Part shown: one piece after another, positions 21,738-33,379 of the stretch | Numbering within the stretch: position 1 is the first letter of the stretch | Layout of the letters: every line of letters starts with the position of its first letter | Notes under the pieces: model-generated | What the model saw: only the letters and a program-made list of their open reading frames with translations | Database searches by the model: none | Told to the model about the DNA's origin: nothing | From: Shinisaurus crocodilurus | Lineage: Eukaryota > Chordata > Lepidosauria > Squamata > Shinisauridae | NCBI GenBank assembly: GCA_021292165.1 | Contig: CM037878.1 | Location: 190,525,118-190,589,117, forward strand | Length of the DNA stretch: 64,000 nucleotides | Direction of reading: 5' to 3' | Position numbers and translations under genes: made by a program

Positions 21738-22445
21738 CAGTGAAGCAGCTAGGTACACTTTTATAGAGGTGTACAAAATTATGCATGGAGAAAGTGGACA
21801 GGGAGACATTTTTCACCCTCTCTCATAATACTAGAACCCAGGGTCATCCCATTAAGCTGATTGGTGGGAGGGTCAGGACATAGGCAGTATGCCTATGTAC
21901 TCCAGTTGCTGGGGAACATGGGCAGGAGGGTGCTGTTGCACTCATGTCCTGCTTGTGGGATCCCGTGGGCCACTGGTTGGCCACTGTGTGAACAGAATGC
22001 TGGACTAGATGGTCTATTGGTCTGATCGAGCAGGGCTCCTCTTATGTTCTGATGTAATTTTAGAGCCTGGATTTAATGGCCTTTTATGTCCCCTTCTTCC
22101 CTTTAGATGGCCATGTGTACTATTTAAGTTGTGAAGCATACAACTCACATTTCTCTTTTCTTCCCCCACCAATTGCCATTCCACATGCTTGAAAACTGCT
22201 TCTACATTCCTGATATGTTAGAACAACAGCAAAACCATTTGTTTGATTTTTAAAAAAAACCCAGCACTCCGAGCATATGCAATTTTGCATTTTAAACTCA
22301 CTTAAATCACAGCACCATCATGACTGCAGAGATAAAATGGAGTTTGCTTCTACAATTGCTGCTCTCTGGGTGGTCATTCAGGGGATCCCCTGTACTGTGG
22401 GTCCCCTGACTTTGGCCTCCTAATCTGGCCCTAGCTGGACCACTG
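21738..22445. mobile_element. hAT-type element, 708 bp, with CR1 inside
   Basis: The ends are CAGTGAAGCAGCTAGGTAC at the left and, inverted, CAGTGGTCCAGCTAGGGCC at the right. The TSD is ATTATACA at 21730-21737 and AATATACA at 22446-22453 (7 of 8). It sits inside family E. A CR1 fragment occupies its left part, so the original element was about 400 bp. No transposase. Confidence 0.82.
21756..22054 (+). mobile_element. CR1 LINE 3' end inside the hAT element
   Basis: GTGTACAAAATTATGCATGG, CTCTCATAATACTAGAACCC, then a jump (deletion) to GGCAGTATGCCTATGTACTC, GTCCTGCTTGTGGGA and the tail GGTCTGATCGAGCAGGGCTC with CTTATGTTCTGATG. The protein-coding tract between the two parts (about 200 bp in the 7.1-kb copy) is missing. 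Confidence 0.8.
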
Positions 22446-22672
22446 AATATACACATTTTTTTTGGTAAGCAATTTTCCTAATGCAATACATTTTTGAACA
22501 TTCTTTCCTCTAGTAGCCACATTTTTGCATGCAACTTTGGATTGGAGAATTCCATTGCAAAATTCAGAGAAGTGCAAATTTTGAAGGATAACTGAGGTTC
22601 AGTTTGCATACTGGTTTGAAAGTGCAAAACTAGGTAAAAATGCAAACTGAATGAATGTCTCCCCCGTGCCTA

Positions 22673-23574
22673 AATTGGAAAATGGCAATGTTTTACTTCA
22701 ACGAACACAGACTTGATGCTCCTGATAACAGGAGCTGGGTTACATGGTACCATTATCATTAATACATGAAGAATGTTTCTGTTTGTAATCCAAGGGGAAT
22801 GATGGATGAGAACTGTTCACATGATACAATCAGAGAGCTAGGAGGACACACAGTGTAAAAATGCAGCATGGCATAATGACACTGTAGGACAGAAATTCTG
22901 TGGTTCCTTTTCAGATTCTTAAGGCGGGCATGTAAAAAGACTTGCCGCTCCTTTGATATGGTCTCTAAAGTATACCACATCATTTACTTTCAAAATTCCT
23001 TCCTCCCCACTTTGTCAGTTTAGAACCCTACCCCCCTCGCAAAGTATATAACAAATATTGTGACACTTGGCAGGACATATTTTAATGTTGCAGAAACACT
23101 ATTTGTCCTGTTCCCAGTTAAATATTAGTGAGTTCTAGAGGTGGGTGAGATCTCCACAGGTGTCCTCAGTCTGGGCTGCTGGACCTTTTCTGAGTTTCCT
23201 GGAAAAAAGGAAAATGTGAAAAAAAATATTCGAGGCAATCCAAGGGCTCAGAAAAGTGTAGCCCCCTCCCCACTACCCCCCCTAAAAACATCCTCTCCCT
23301 CCTTTTCCTTACCTTGAAGCTGGGCAGTGGTACCAAGAACAGCAGCAGAGGTGTGCATGGAGAAAAGAGGAGGGAGGTTTCCCCCCTCTCCTTCCTCTCT
23401 GCCGTTCCATCACACTGGCTAAGAATGTGCTGGAAAGGCTGGCCTTGCCATGCAGTGTGGTGAAGAGCCCTGCTTCAGTTACCACCAAGAAAAACGGCGG
23501 TGGGGGGGAATAGATGAAGTCAGGAATGGTGCAGCAAGATTTTCTTAAAGCGTTGGCTCAAGCAGGAGTAGAGC
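22673..23574. other. Unannotated stretch
   Basis: Includes a purine/pyrimidine-rich part at 23260-23420. No gene supported. Confidence 0.35.
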
Positions 23575-23739
23575 CAGGGCCGGTGCTACCATTAGGCCAA
23601 CTAGGCGGCTGCCTAGGGCGCCGGGCTAAAGGGGGCGCCAGGAGCATAGGGCTGGAGGGAGGGAGGGCTCAAGTGGGAAGAGGGGGGCGCTAAATATCGG
23701 ATCTTGCCTAGGGCACCAAACTGCCTTACGCCGGCCCTG
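23575..23739. mobile_element. hAT-type MITE with perfect 8-bp TSD
   Basis: The ends CAGGGCCGGTGCTACC and CTTACGCCGGCCCTG are inverted repeats. The TSD AGTAGAGC is identical at 23567-23574 and 23740-23747. The 165-bp element contains the mirrored text GCCTAGGGCGCC / TTGCCTAGGGCACC. Confidence 0.92.
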
Positions 23740-23929
23740 AGTAGAGCAGGGATTTGGGCTCTGTTTCAGGCAGCAAAATGTCTAGAGCCAGCACTGGTGG
23801 AGGAACTACGGGAGATACCATCCTCTCAAGGGCTCTGACTCTCCCTCCTCTCTTCTCCCTACGCAGTTTCACTGCTACTTCTGCGGCCACCAATTAAGGA
23901 AAGAGAAGGGAAGGGGCGAGTCTTTGTAA

Positions 23930-23988
23930 ACTTCCCCCGAGAGCTTTGGCTATTGGGCGGTACAGAAATGTAATACATGAAATGAAAT
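23930..23988 (+). mobile_element. L2/CR1-type LINE tail fragment
   Basis: CCGAGAGCTTTGGCTATTGG, GCGGTACAGAAATGTAATAC and ATGAAATGAAATG match the tail seen at 53.8 kb. Only the terminal ~60 bases are present. Confidence 0.6.
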
Positions 23989-26111
23989 GAGCATGTTTTG
24001 GGTTGGCAGAGATGGCAGTGGAGATGGCTGTGCAGAAAGAACCTGGGAATGCATCTCTGGCTCAGGTTAAACTCTGAGTGAGGCAAAGAAGAATTTCAGG
24101 GCGTGTAAAGCTTGCCTTTCATTTTGAAGCAGGATTTATGAGCCTCCGAACTTATTTCCTGAGCCTTGCTTGGGAGAACTTCCCCTGCATCTCTGGTGTA
24201 TATGAAACTCTTTGGACTGGATCCAAATGTTGCCTTTCTCCAATGGAAGCCCTTGCCTTTTCTAGAACATCAAAGCATGAATATTAAAGGATCAGTGTAA
24301 CACTAAAGGGTGACCATCAGATTATAATATGCACAATCCTTATTTTAGCCATAACGTACAGTGTCCATTTTGTTAATGAATTCTAGTTCTATGAATTCTC
24401 ATTCCAGCAGTCCCTTGCATCTTTTTAGAGTGTTTTTCACACACGGCACTGAGTATGGCTTTAGGCTTCTCACGTGTGAGCAGAGTGCATGTGAATGTTG
24501 TTAATGCAGGATAGAAACTGGATGCCATTTTAAAATTGAATATGTATTTCAGCCAATGCAGATTTACACATGTGAAAATGTAAATGACTGATTTAAACAT
24601 CTTGTGTGAAAAGAATAGCAGCCATCGGGCTGTACATAGAATGAGCAGGTAAACTGAAATGTTTCAGAGAATTCAATCTCAGAAACCTATAATAGGTCCA
24701 AAGCTATACGCGAAAGGATCCTCAACAGAAAGATATGTTGACATTTTGTGGGATTTCCTTCCCATCTTGAGCCGATACTGAAAAATGTCTTGTCCATCTT
24801 TACAGCAAGTTTGTCACAACTATTTCTAGCACAGACCTCTTCATTAGAGACATATGGGGCTCTTTAGTGTTTGGTATTGAAACAGGAATGGCAATTGCTG
24901 GCTGTGCTTTTTTGTTTTGTTTTTGTCCTCAGGCATTAGCACATGTGCAGCCTATGTTTTTTTCCTCTCTCCTATGACCAGTCTTTAGAAGAAGGAAATC
25001 TAGTATCTTCAATAGGAATGGATGAACCTGTCAGTTTTGCTTTTGCCAACATTCCGTTTTTTTTAAAAAAATCTTAAATTCTTTCCATCCTGTTTATGAA
25101 GAAATCTGTGAGTTTGGGTAAGTTCTTATCAAACAATGAACTGAACAAAATTCTCACTCATCTGCACTGGCCAAATTAAATAGGTACAGCTATTTTCAGC
25201 ATGGAGAGGACCATGATGTTCCTGCCTGCCATGAAGCTGTTAAAGAAAGGATCCTGTCAGAAAAAAGAGGTGGCAATCATAATTCAGCACCACAAACATA
25301 GTTGAATACACAGGGACTGAAAGCCAGACTTTTAACTTTCTAAGAACTATGCACAAAGCCCTGGGCCTGGATGGATGAATTTTTAAAGTTACCTCTGAAT
25401 TTTTTAAGTCTCAAGTTCTTTCTGCCCTGTTTATGGAGAAATTTGTGAATTTTGTTAAGTTCTTATCAAAAACCAAACCAAATGGAATTCTCGCCCATCC
25501 CTTATGTCCTCAATGGAAGTACAAAAGAGAATTCCTTTTTGGCTCTTGTCAAAAACCAGGTCAAGGGTAGGCAGAAAGTAGATCATGGTCTGCTGGCAGA
25601 CCATGGGCCAATTTCTGGTGGGCTATCTGGTGCCTGCTGGACAAGCAGAAAATGCTGGAATTGGTGGACCTAGATTTGCTCTCAGGCAAGCACATCTTAT
25701 GTTTCTAAGCCTTGGATTCCCAGCTCAGAGGTCAGAAAAGAGCTCTGACCTTGGAGTTGGGGATCCACGCTGATATAATCTTCACTCCCCTCGCAGCAAG
25801 TGTGGAAAGAACTCCTCTGGCTGCTTCTTCGAGGTTGTAAGACTGACCTCAGCGAAGGGTTAAAGAGGGTGTTCCAGGGGGGCAGGGAGGGGACAAGACT
25901 GGGCCCAACAGATTACGATGTATCCTGGCAGTGCTCCAGCCTCCTTCCCTCCCTGTCCAAAGTGCCACGGCTAGAAGGCCGAAATTGGCCATCTAGCTGA
26001 TTTGCAGGGCGGAAGGAGCAGGGAGGCAAAGATCACCTCCGCGCTCCTCCTGCCCCACACAGGATGCCTGTAATCCTCCAAGTGTGGAAGGTTATGGGCA
26101 TCCCCACTGGA
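23989..26111. other. Unannotated stretch with a diverged repeated block
   Basis: Two diverged copies of one block lie at about 25025-25165 and 25385-25500 (TTTCCATCCTGTTTATGAAG versus TTTCTGCCCTGTTTATGGAG, and both AAGTTCTTATCAAA). The rest is unique-looking. Confidence 0.45.
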
Positions 26112-26285
26112 TTGTACCCTAAGAGACAGAAGTTTACAGAATTGTGCACAGTGTGGATAAACTGGAGAGGGAAAGAGACATTTTCCTTCATCTCTCATAA
26201 TTCTAGAACTTGGTGTCACTGAATAACATTGAGCGGCAGTAGATTCGGAACAGATAAAAGAAAGTACCCTTGACTCTCACAGTAT
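26112..26285 (+). mobile_element. CR1 LINE fragment
   Basis: TTACAGAATTGTGCACAGTG, CTCTCATAATTCTAGAACTT and CGGAACAGATAAAAGAAAGT match the CR1 copy at 7.15-7.35 kb. Both ends are truncated. Confidence 0.65.
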
Positions 26286-26852
26286 GCGACATGTACCACA
26301 GAAACACACCAAACCCACTCTTCAACACCTTTTTCCTTTTATTGAAAATCTCAAACTATTATCTGAATGGAGCCCAGCATTTTGCAGCCTGCTTCACCCG
26401 AAATGTTTGGTTACAGAACTAGCAGTCAAACATGATAATTCCTCCATACTGGCCACTAGTAGTTAAAACAGTTGTCATACTGTCTAACTTTGATGGACGG
26501 TGCAGGAGACAATGGAAGGGGGAAAATATATACACAACTGTCAATCTGAATCAGAGAGGAGAGTGTTTTACGGCATAGTTCTCTAATTTGCGAATTACCG
26601 ACTAACAGGCATGTCATTGTTTCCAGTTGAAGTTTCATGCTACCTATTAAAGGAAGTATGTACTCACACAGGCTGTGCCTTGCTGGGAACACAAATGCAT
26701 AAGAAGACTCTTGCCCATATTTCTCGGATACATTGTTCACATTAACAACAATTTAGAAAACATCCTTCCAAGGGGTATCTTCCGTCCTCTCCAGGATACA
26801 GTTTCTTAAATAAGTTTTGCTGTAGGAGCATGAAGATTTGTATACTGTAATG

Positions 26853-26984
26853 CAGCCTTCCCCAACCTGGTGCATTCCAGATATGTTGCACTACAGTCCC
26901 CATTATCCCCATTGACCATGCTGTTTTTAGATGATGGGAGCTGTAGTACAACACATCTGGAGGGTGCTGAGTTGGGGTAGCCTG
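26853..26984. mobile_element. Fold-back hAT MITE (N1) with 8-bp TSD
   Basis: A 132-bp palindrome starting CAGCCTTCCCCAACCTGGTG and ending GCTGAGTTGGGGTAGCCTG. The TSD CTGTAATG at 26845-26852 and CTATAATG at 26985-26992 agree in 7 of 8 positions. Confidence 0.9.
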
Positions 26985-27205
26985 CTATAATGTGTTCACA
27001 AATGCCCCTGCTTTAAGTTAGTTTCAGTGATTATTAGGGCACTCCCTGTGACAAAGATAATCTGGGTATCTGGAACATTCTAGGTCTGCAAAGGAACTTT
27101 GGACATTCATATTCTAGAATTTTTCTACACAGTCTCCCTTTCAGTGTTGACACAATTTGCCCAGTGAAGCTTCAGGGCCAGGTAGATCCCCCCCCCCAAT
27201 ACATT

Positions 27206-27378
27206 ATGTATTTATTACATTTTTACCCTTCCTTTCCTCCAAGGTCTTGCTATCCCTCATTTTTATCCTTACATCAACTCTGTAAGATAGGTCAGGCTCA
27301 GATACAGTGACTGGCCAAGATCACCCAGTGAACTGGGATTTGAACCCCAGTCTAAATCCAACAACTATACCACACTAG
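27206..27378 (-). mobile_element. MIR-like SINE, diverged
   Basis: Minus strand: the head ...CTAGTGTGGTATAGTTGTTG, the B box GGGGTTCAAATCCCAG, the core CACTGGGTGATCTTGGCCAG and the tail TAATAAATACATAATG. More diverged than the neighbouring copies. Confidence 0.75.
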
Positions 27379-27455
27379 AGGGGTGTTTCCTGAGCGTTGC
27401 CTATATGGGATACTTTGGTATATAAGAACTGAATGAGGGTGTCTGATCCTTCTAG

Positions 27456-27562
27456 TATGGTGTAGCAGCTGAACTTAGATTTGTGTTCAAATCCCAACTT
27501 GGCCATCAAGCTCACTGGGTGACCTTTGGTCTGATCCAGCATGGCTTTTCTTATGTTCTTAT
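27456..27562 (+). mobile_element. Chimera of MIR-like SINE head and CR1 tail
   Basis: AGTATGGTGTAGCAGCTGAA, the B-box-like TGTTCAAATCCCAACT and CTCACTGGGTGACCTT form the tRNA-like head and core start. They join directly to TTGGTCTGATCCAGCATGG and CTTATGTTCTTAT, the CR1 3' tail. Either a deletion fused two repeats or this is a true hybrid SINE. Confidence 0.6.
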
Positions 27563-27579
27563 CCCTGTAATATACCCTA

Positions 27580-27837
27580 TTGTATGTATGTATGTATTAT
27601 ATTCATATTTATATTTATATATTTATATCTCACATTTTTTCCTGCAAAGAACCCAAGGTGGCTTACATAATCCTTCCCCCCTCTCCATTTTATCTTCCCA
27701 ACAACCCTGTGAGGAGGGTTAGGCTGAGAGTCAGTGACTGGCCCAAAGTCACCCAGTGAGCTTCATGGCCAAGTGGGGACTAGAACCTGGATCTCGCGAG
27801 TCCCAGTCCAACACTCTAACCACTACGCCACCCTGAC
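27580..27837 (-). mobile_element. MIR-like SINE
   Basis: A nearly complete copy on the minus strand, from GTCAGGGTGGCGTAGTGGTT through the B box GGTTCTAGTCCCC, the core CACTGGGTGACTTTGGGCCA and GCCTAACCCTCCTCACAGGG, to the tail GGTTCTTTGCAGGAAAAAAT and a (TATAAATA/CATA)n end. Confidence 0.88.
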
Positions 27838-27881
27838 TTTCATGTTCTCTTCAAATGGGGAAGGACTAGAGTTCATGGACA

Positions 27882-28001
27882 TATGAGGTGCTTTGCATGC
27901 AGGAGGCCCCTGGTTCGATCACTGGCACCTCCAGTTAAAAAGGGCTCAGGTAGCAGATGATGCGACAGACTCCTGCCTCAGACCCTGGAGAGCCACTGCT
28001 G
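27882..28001 (+). mobile_element. tRNA-headed SINE of the CR1-tail type, tail missing
   Basis: TGCTTTGCATGCAGGAGGCC and CTGGTTCGATCACTGG are the anticodon/B-box part of a tRNA-like head. CTCCTGCCTCAGACCCTGGA and GAGCCACTGCT form the body. The CR1-like tail seen at 61.3 kb is lost. Confidence 0.75.
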
Positions 28002-28820
28002 TTAAGTTTGGAATTGATTGCGAGCTTTGGAGCATGTGCAGTAAAGTAGTACACAGATTCTCCCCACCTTAAATGTTCAGTCGTCCTGCCACCTAGACCC
28101 TGCATGAACTTATCTGAAGCAGTCTCCTTAGCTGCTTCCCTCGTCCTCATCATCGCCACAGCTCTGGTTCCACAAGCAGGAGGAGCGAAGGAGGATGACG
28201 ACTCTGTGGGATGATCCATCTTCACACCAGTGATTAGCAATGGTGAGTAAACATCACAAGACATTATCACGCAGGCAGACCATGTGAAAAGAACCAATCA
28301 GAAAGGGGGGGCATTATGCAGTGATGCATGACATCAGGCTGCACTATGCAGTTCCAAACTACAGCTCCCAAGATGCACTGAGGCATTGCACACGCACAAA
28401 ACCTCATTCATCATATACTTGGAACAAGATTGCACATTAAAGAAGGACTCTCGTCTGAGCTCACATGGACACACTTGTTATTTTCTGAGTAAATAATGAA
28501 TTCACTCAGAGTAAGTTTGCCCATTGCTGTTTAGCATCAGTACCACTCCCTGGTGCAATAGTGCATATGTTTTAACTCTAGGGGGAAGTGCTTGATCTGC
28601 CCTGGAAGTATACAAAATGAAAAAAAGAAACTAGAAATATCCTGAGGCAGGAAGCACAAGATGCTTTTGTACTTCCTCTAAAATGCAAGGAACCATAGCA
28701 GCTTTTTCTTAGGCAGGCATTTCAAATTCACTTTGCAACAACAAAGTGCAATTCAGATGGTCTAGGCACAGACCATAGGAATTGCTAAGCAGGTTTGAAT
28801 TTGAGCGTGGCCTGGTGGGA
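28002..28820. other. Unannotated stretch
   Basis: No gene or confident repeat. The 120-residue minus-strand frame at 27935-28297 overlaps the SINE and is not considered real. Confidence 0.35.
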
Positions 28821-28985
28821 GGCTTATGCTTGCTCAGCTTGTCTGAGCGTGGAAAGCTAAGCAGGGTCAAGCCTGGTTATTACTTGGATGGGAGACCCCT
28901 CCTCTAGTTTCCTGCATTGAGCAGGGGGTTGGACTCGATGGCCTTGTAGGCCCCTTCTAACTCTATGGAATCTATGAAATCTATT
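28821..28985 (+). mobile_element. 5S rRNA-derived SINE with CR1-type tail (copy 3)
   Basis: GCTCAGCTTGTCTGAGCGTG, AAAGCTAAGCAGGGTCAAGC, ATTACTTGGATGGGAGACC, then GGGTTGGACTCGATGGCCTT, CCCCTTCTAACTCTATG and GAATCTATGAAATCTAT. The C-box region is the same as in the other copies. Confidence 0.88.
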
Positions 28986-29221
28986 GCAAAAACAAATCTT
29001 CCCAGGCAGCCATGCAAATGGTTGTTCCCATAGGGGAAGTCCTCTGCACCTAACTGCATCAGTCCAACATAGATCTGAAGTATATATATATAGTATGAAG
29101 AGCTTGATGCTTTATGGTATGGAAATCCAGTATTTTGCCATGAGGCACTTGTTGGCATTTCAGTGACCTGTAATGAAACTGAATAAACAACAGAGTCTCA
29201 TGGCACCTTAAAGGCAATAGT

Positions 29222-29330
29222 TGGATCCAGACGTAGTTACTTAGAGTAGATCTATTGTCATGACTAACTTAAGTCCCATTGATTTCAATGGGTCTACTCT
29301 AAGTATCACTGTCTGGATCCAACCCAATGA
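29222..29330. mobile_element. Fold-back element B (TTGGATCCAGAC ends)
   Basis: The ends GTTGGATCCAGACGTAG and CACTGTCTGGATCCAAC are inverted repeats. Inside, CCCATTGATTTCAATGGG is itself palindromic. Related copies lie at 30046 and 60866. Confidence 0.75.
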
Positions 29331-29331
29331 C

Positions 29332-29413
29332 TGTAATCCTATATCTACTTCCCTGGGCTCAAGCCCCATTGAACACAGTGGGACTTCCTTCAGAGTAGAC
29401 ATCTATAGGACTG
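29332..29413. mobile_element. Fold-back element C (GCAATCCTAT ends)
   Basis: CTGTAATCCTATATCTACTT, the central AGCCCCATTGAACACAGTGG and GAGTAGACATCTATAGGACT. The arms are imperfect inverted repeats, as in the copies at 34.4, 39.8, 43.5 and 45.7 kb. Confidence 0.7.
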
Positions 29414-30045
29414 CCGCCTTACAACATAAGGTTTTGTGGACTAGAGTCCATAATCACCCTGGCATTGCTAAGTTAATGAATCCCTGTAGTGGGGCAGGAA
29501 AAGATTGTCCTGATTCCAACACAAATGGATAGAATCAAACTTAGATCATTTAGATCATTTCTAATTCAGCAGTTTCATGCTAGTCTTCCCCTGACACCTG
29601 CCAGGAAGCTCCTAAAATGTCCACTACAGACCTCCTGCACATTATAGAGAATATGGGATCATTTTAGGGGTGCACATGCAGTTCATACAAGGCACTGACC
29701 AGGCCTCTCCATGGTCCCTCATCAATTGAGCATGTACCCTACAATACACTCAATCTCACCCCAGTGTGGCCTCACACTGTAAAGAAAGTTCAACAATGGT
29801 GAACAAGTTATCTTACAAGGATGTTTGTACACCATAAATGATCTTCTCATTGAAGACATCCAGATAACTTTCCAAGGAAACTGAGTACTTTAAAATCATT
29901 GTCTAGTATCTTGTTACACTCTCATTTATATCTTGAGCTGGTGTGGTATACACCTCTTTAATATAAAATGTGATAAGTGTAGTACAGATAGGTAGGTTAT
30001 CCTTTTCTTTTTCTTTAGGGGCATCCTTCAAAGACACAATTGGGT
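29414..30045. other. Unannotated stretch
   Basis: No supported gene or repeat. Confidence 0.35.
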
Positions 30046-30166
30046 TGGATCCAGACTTAGTCATACTTAGAGGAAAGCCATTGATTTCAATGGGACTTAA
30101 GTTAGTCATAATTAAATTAGTCTTGTTGATTTAGTATGACTAAGTCTGGAACTGACCCATAATGCC
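30046..30166. mobile_element. Fold-back element B
   Basis: GGTTGGATCCAGACTTAGTC mirrored by GACTAAGTCTGGAACTGACC, with CATTGATTTCAATGGGACTT inside. Confidence 0.75.
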
Positions 30167-30624
30167 CTGAGGGCCAACCATGCAAGGAGTCAATACAGAC
30201 AATCATTTACCAAGAGGGTAAGTTATAATAGTAACTTATCATGCAGCCACCTGGTAAACTGGTTATCTGTCAAATGATGAGGAGAATTTTTAGCAGCCCC
30301 ATCTAATCAGAAATCTGGGGAAAGAGGAGAGCAGTAAAATTTTCATTAGTATTTGACACAGGAAGTTACAGACCAAGGTTTACTAAGTGGTTAGTTACAT
30401 GCAACACACTGGTCCTCAGCAGGAGCATCATCATGTCAAGAAAAATTATCTCTGTGTCTTCTCTGAAGGGCCTCCTTAGTTTTGCCCTACCACATTGCAA
30501 AAAAGGCTTCTGCAAGCACCCCAAATCAAATACCCTGAAATGGTTTTAAACTACGTGCATCTGAAAACTGATATTCTCCCTTAAACTTTTTTTCTTTTGG
30601 CAAAATTAGAGGGATCTGCAGTTG

Positions 30625-30659
<35 letters not shown>

Positions 30660-32118
30660 AAAAAAACTTCCTTTGATCAATCACTCAACTAGATTGGACC
30701 TAGTCTTACTCAATGGAAACATTTTTATATTCCTGCCAGCATGCTATACTCTGTGTTACGGAGTGACCAAAACAGGTGATGACTCTCCCCACTCACTTAG
30801 CCTACTTGACCTTCCTTATGGCAACAATAAACAATCATGCCCTTTCTGCAACAGATGAGTGGTTTTATGTGAACCTCTGTTCTGCCGGGAGGATACAGAT
30901 GATACTGTTGACATACATTCTCCAAAGCCACTGAACATCACTCCCTGAGAACATAGCACATGTAGGATGCTAACAACTGTGGTGGAGAAGAATGGGCAAG
31001 CTGGAGGTGAAGGGCTAGCCACTATCCCATTACCAATTCCCCAAGGGATCCCTCCCTTCCAACAAACACAGATCCACTTAATAAACAATTACTGATGAAT
31101 GTCAATGACTCTCCAGTGCCAAATGAAAAAGACACAATCTCTGATAGGGTCAGCTGGAGCTGTTTGAGATAGAATGAACCTGCGGTAACCTAACACCAGC
31201 CATCATGTTGTCCTGGCAATTTGGAGAAGCAGACATTCTTCCCTGAGCCCCAGGAGAACAAAAGTGAGACCTAATACATCACTCCTATGATGGGCCTATT
31301 TTCAACTGATCTGAGGCATCAGTATCCTAAGATATCTCCTGAGATTTATATATCCACCCAGCAGTGAGATTGTTAAGTCACAGTCTTACTACTTCAAAGT
31401 GTTTTTAATTTAAAGGGCCAGATCCTTGCCTGGTTTAGCAGTACCTAAGTCAAGCTGGAACTAAAGATTCATCAGCAGAGAGGTCAGCTCACATCATCAG
31501 CACCATCAGCATCATTAAATGTTCACTTATATTATAATGAACTCTTCCAAAACAAATTGTAAAACAGTAGTTGTTGCTCTATACAGTATGTTTAGATTGA
31601 ATATTGGCTACTCATAGAGATTTTTTTTGCATAATGCCCAAAACTTGTCTTATTAAAAAATATATCTACTTTTGTGTAGCTTTGCAGGATTTTGTAAAAT
31701 ATGGTGCAATATGCATGTTTGCAAAAAGAAATAAATAATTATTTCCTTATATTGCAGGGAAAGCTGTATACAACTAAGACTACTTGTGTTAAACTTGACA
31801 TGACTAATGCAGCTAGTGTAAATATTACAATTCCAATAAACTGTGGAAATAATCAGCTAGTTATTTGACTGATATAATCCACCTGCTCTGCGCTGCATAT
31901 TTCTCCTTTACTACAGAAATGCAAAGGTTCTGTCCCACACATAGAGATGCAATTGCCACTTCTTGATGGGCTCTCAAAAAAGTCATCTAGCCTGATCCTG
32001 ACCATTACACATGAATAGTGGGGAAAGAAAGATGAAGATACTCAAAGGTGGCAGGGAGATGCTCTCCCTATAAGCCCTGAAGAGAGCACATTCTTATCTG
32101 CATATTTGCGTATAACAA
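30167..32118. other. Long stretch without recognised genes
   Basis: Holds a (GT)n microsatellite at 30626-30656. Otherwise unique-looking sequence of moderate AT content. Confidence 0.4.
30626..30656. repeat. (GT)n microsatellite
   Basis: About 15 GT units, uninterrupted. Confidence 0.95.
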
Positions 32119-32560
32119 CAGTGCAAACCTGATTGTTGCAGAACATCTCTGCATACAGGGTAGATCCTCACAATATCACCTCTTTCACTCACTCCAAAAA
32201 CATGTACATTCCAATCCAGCAAGTATCTGTTAGATGCCTGCATCCTGCCTGCATCCTGCAATCAGGGCTGCAGTGGGGCTGTGTCCCAGTTCCAGCTGGT
32301 ACAAACCCCATCAGCATTGCACAGCCTGGTGCCATCTCCTCTTCAAGGAACCTTCCCCCACTGGAAATGGATCCACCTGATCCCAACTCTCACAAGAGGA
32401 CAGCATCATGCGTGCAAAGGAATACACCTGTAGAACTTTCCCTGTCATTGAAATGAATGCGGAAGCCCACTGATACAGCCGTTTCTTGTGCCAGGTAAAC
32501 CCCATGCACAATGCTGTGGCATTAAGACACAGCCTTATATTAGGTAAGGTTGCTTTATTA

Positions 32561-33250
32561 TAGAAATGTGGAACCTTCATCCCGTGGGCCTAATCTGGCC
32601 CTTGGAGGTTCTCCATTCAGCAGGCGGAGCCTTCTTGGGTTCCTCCAGGAGGCAGGGCTTGGCCTCTAAGCCCTACCCCCTGGAGGAATCCTCACTATTA
32701 TCTCTGATCTGAGATAACAGCAGAGGTGTAGGTAGGCAGCAGGGGATTGAGATGGTGCTGGGAATGAATGGTCACTCTTCCCAGCACTGGCCAAATGGCT
32801 TCATGCAGCACGTGCTACCGCCATGAGAATGATGCATGCCATGCAAAGCTGGTGTCAGGAAAAGCAGCTTCTGGCTCCTCCGAGTGCCAGCTGAGTCCCT
32901 TTCTCCATGCTGGGAGCGGCATGGCTCCTGTAGCTCAGAGAAAGGAAAAATGCCCAGGGGGAGGATGACAGCAGGGGAGGCTGGTGACTCCTACTTCGGT
33001 GTGGCTCCTATTCCATCGCAGATTCTATTTGGAGCTTTATAGGAGCTATCCATGGTGCTGAACTCAACCCCCAAAATAGGTTCCCCACCATGGAGCACCA
33101 TTCACAGCTCCCATAAAGCTCCAAATAAAACCTGCAATGGAATAGGAGCCCCACTGAAATATGAGTCGCCATGCCCACTAACATCATCTAGTCCATGGAG
33201 AGCCAGGGGGGCAATTTGACCTCCAATCCTGATATAGTTCTGCACCCCTG
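32561..33250 (+). mobile_element. hAT-type element family J with 8-bp TSD
   Basis: The left end TAGAAATGTGGAACCTTC and the right end (inverted) CAGGGGTGCAGAACTATATC are diverged inverted repeats. The TSD CTTTATTA at 32553-32560 and CTTTACTA at 33251-33258 agree in 7 of 8. It lies between the arms of the large inverted repeat and contains the hairpin MITE at 32972-33180. No transposase is present. Confidence 0.78.
32972..33180. mobile_element. Hairpin MITE, relative of the 807-1002 element
   Basis: CAGGGGAGGCTGGTGACTCC at the left and GAGTCGCCATGCCCACTA at the right. Inner pairs are GGAGCTTTATAGGAGCT / AGCTCCCATAAAGCTCC and CCATGGTGCTGAAC / CACCATGGAGC. The family match to 807-1002 is clear. 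No intact TSD. Confidence 0.75.
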
Positions 33251-33379
33251 CTTTACTAAAATCTCACAGCCCCTGTACAGAGACATAGCAGAGTGCAACA
33301 AGGTTTGTTCAGAAGCGGTCTCCTGTGTGGTCATTCCCATCTGCCTTGCAAAATACTTATGCCTATGCTGGTGCAATAT

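Larger units (their letters stand above)
18158..22672 (-). mobile_element. DNA element family E, inverted, split by L1 and hAT
   Basis: Three pieces (18158-18171, 21581-21737 and 22446-22672) join into one inverted family E element. Read on the minus strand it starts TAGGCACGGGGGAGACATTC, passes the ATGCATGTATTAGGAGAAAT-type body and ends AGAATCATCTATCCCTA. It was split by the L1 (18172-21563) and by the hAT element (21738-22445). Confidence 0.7.
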
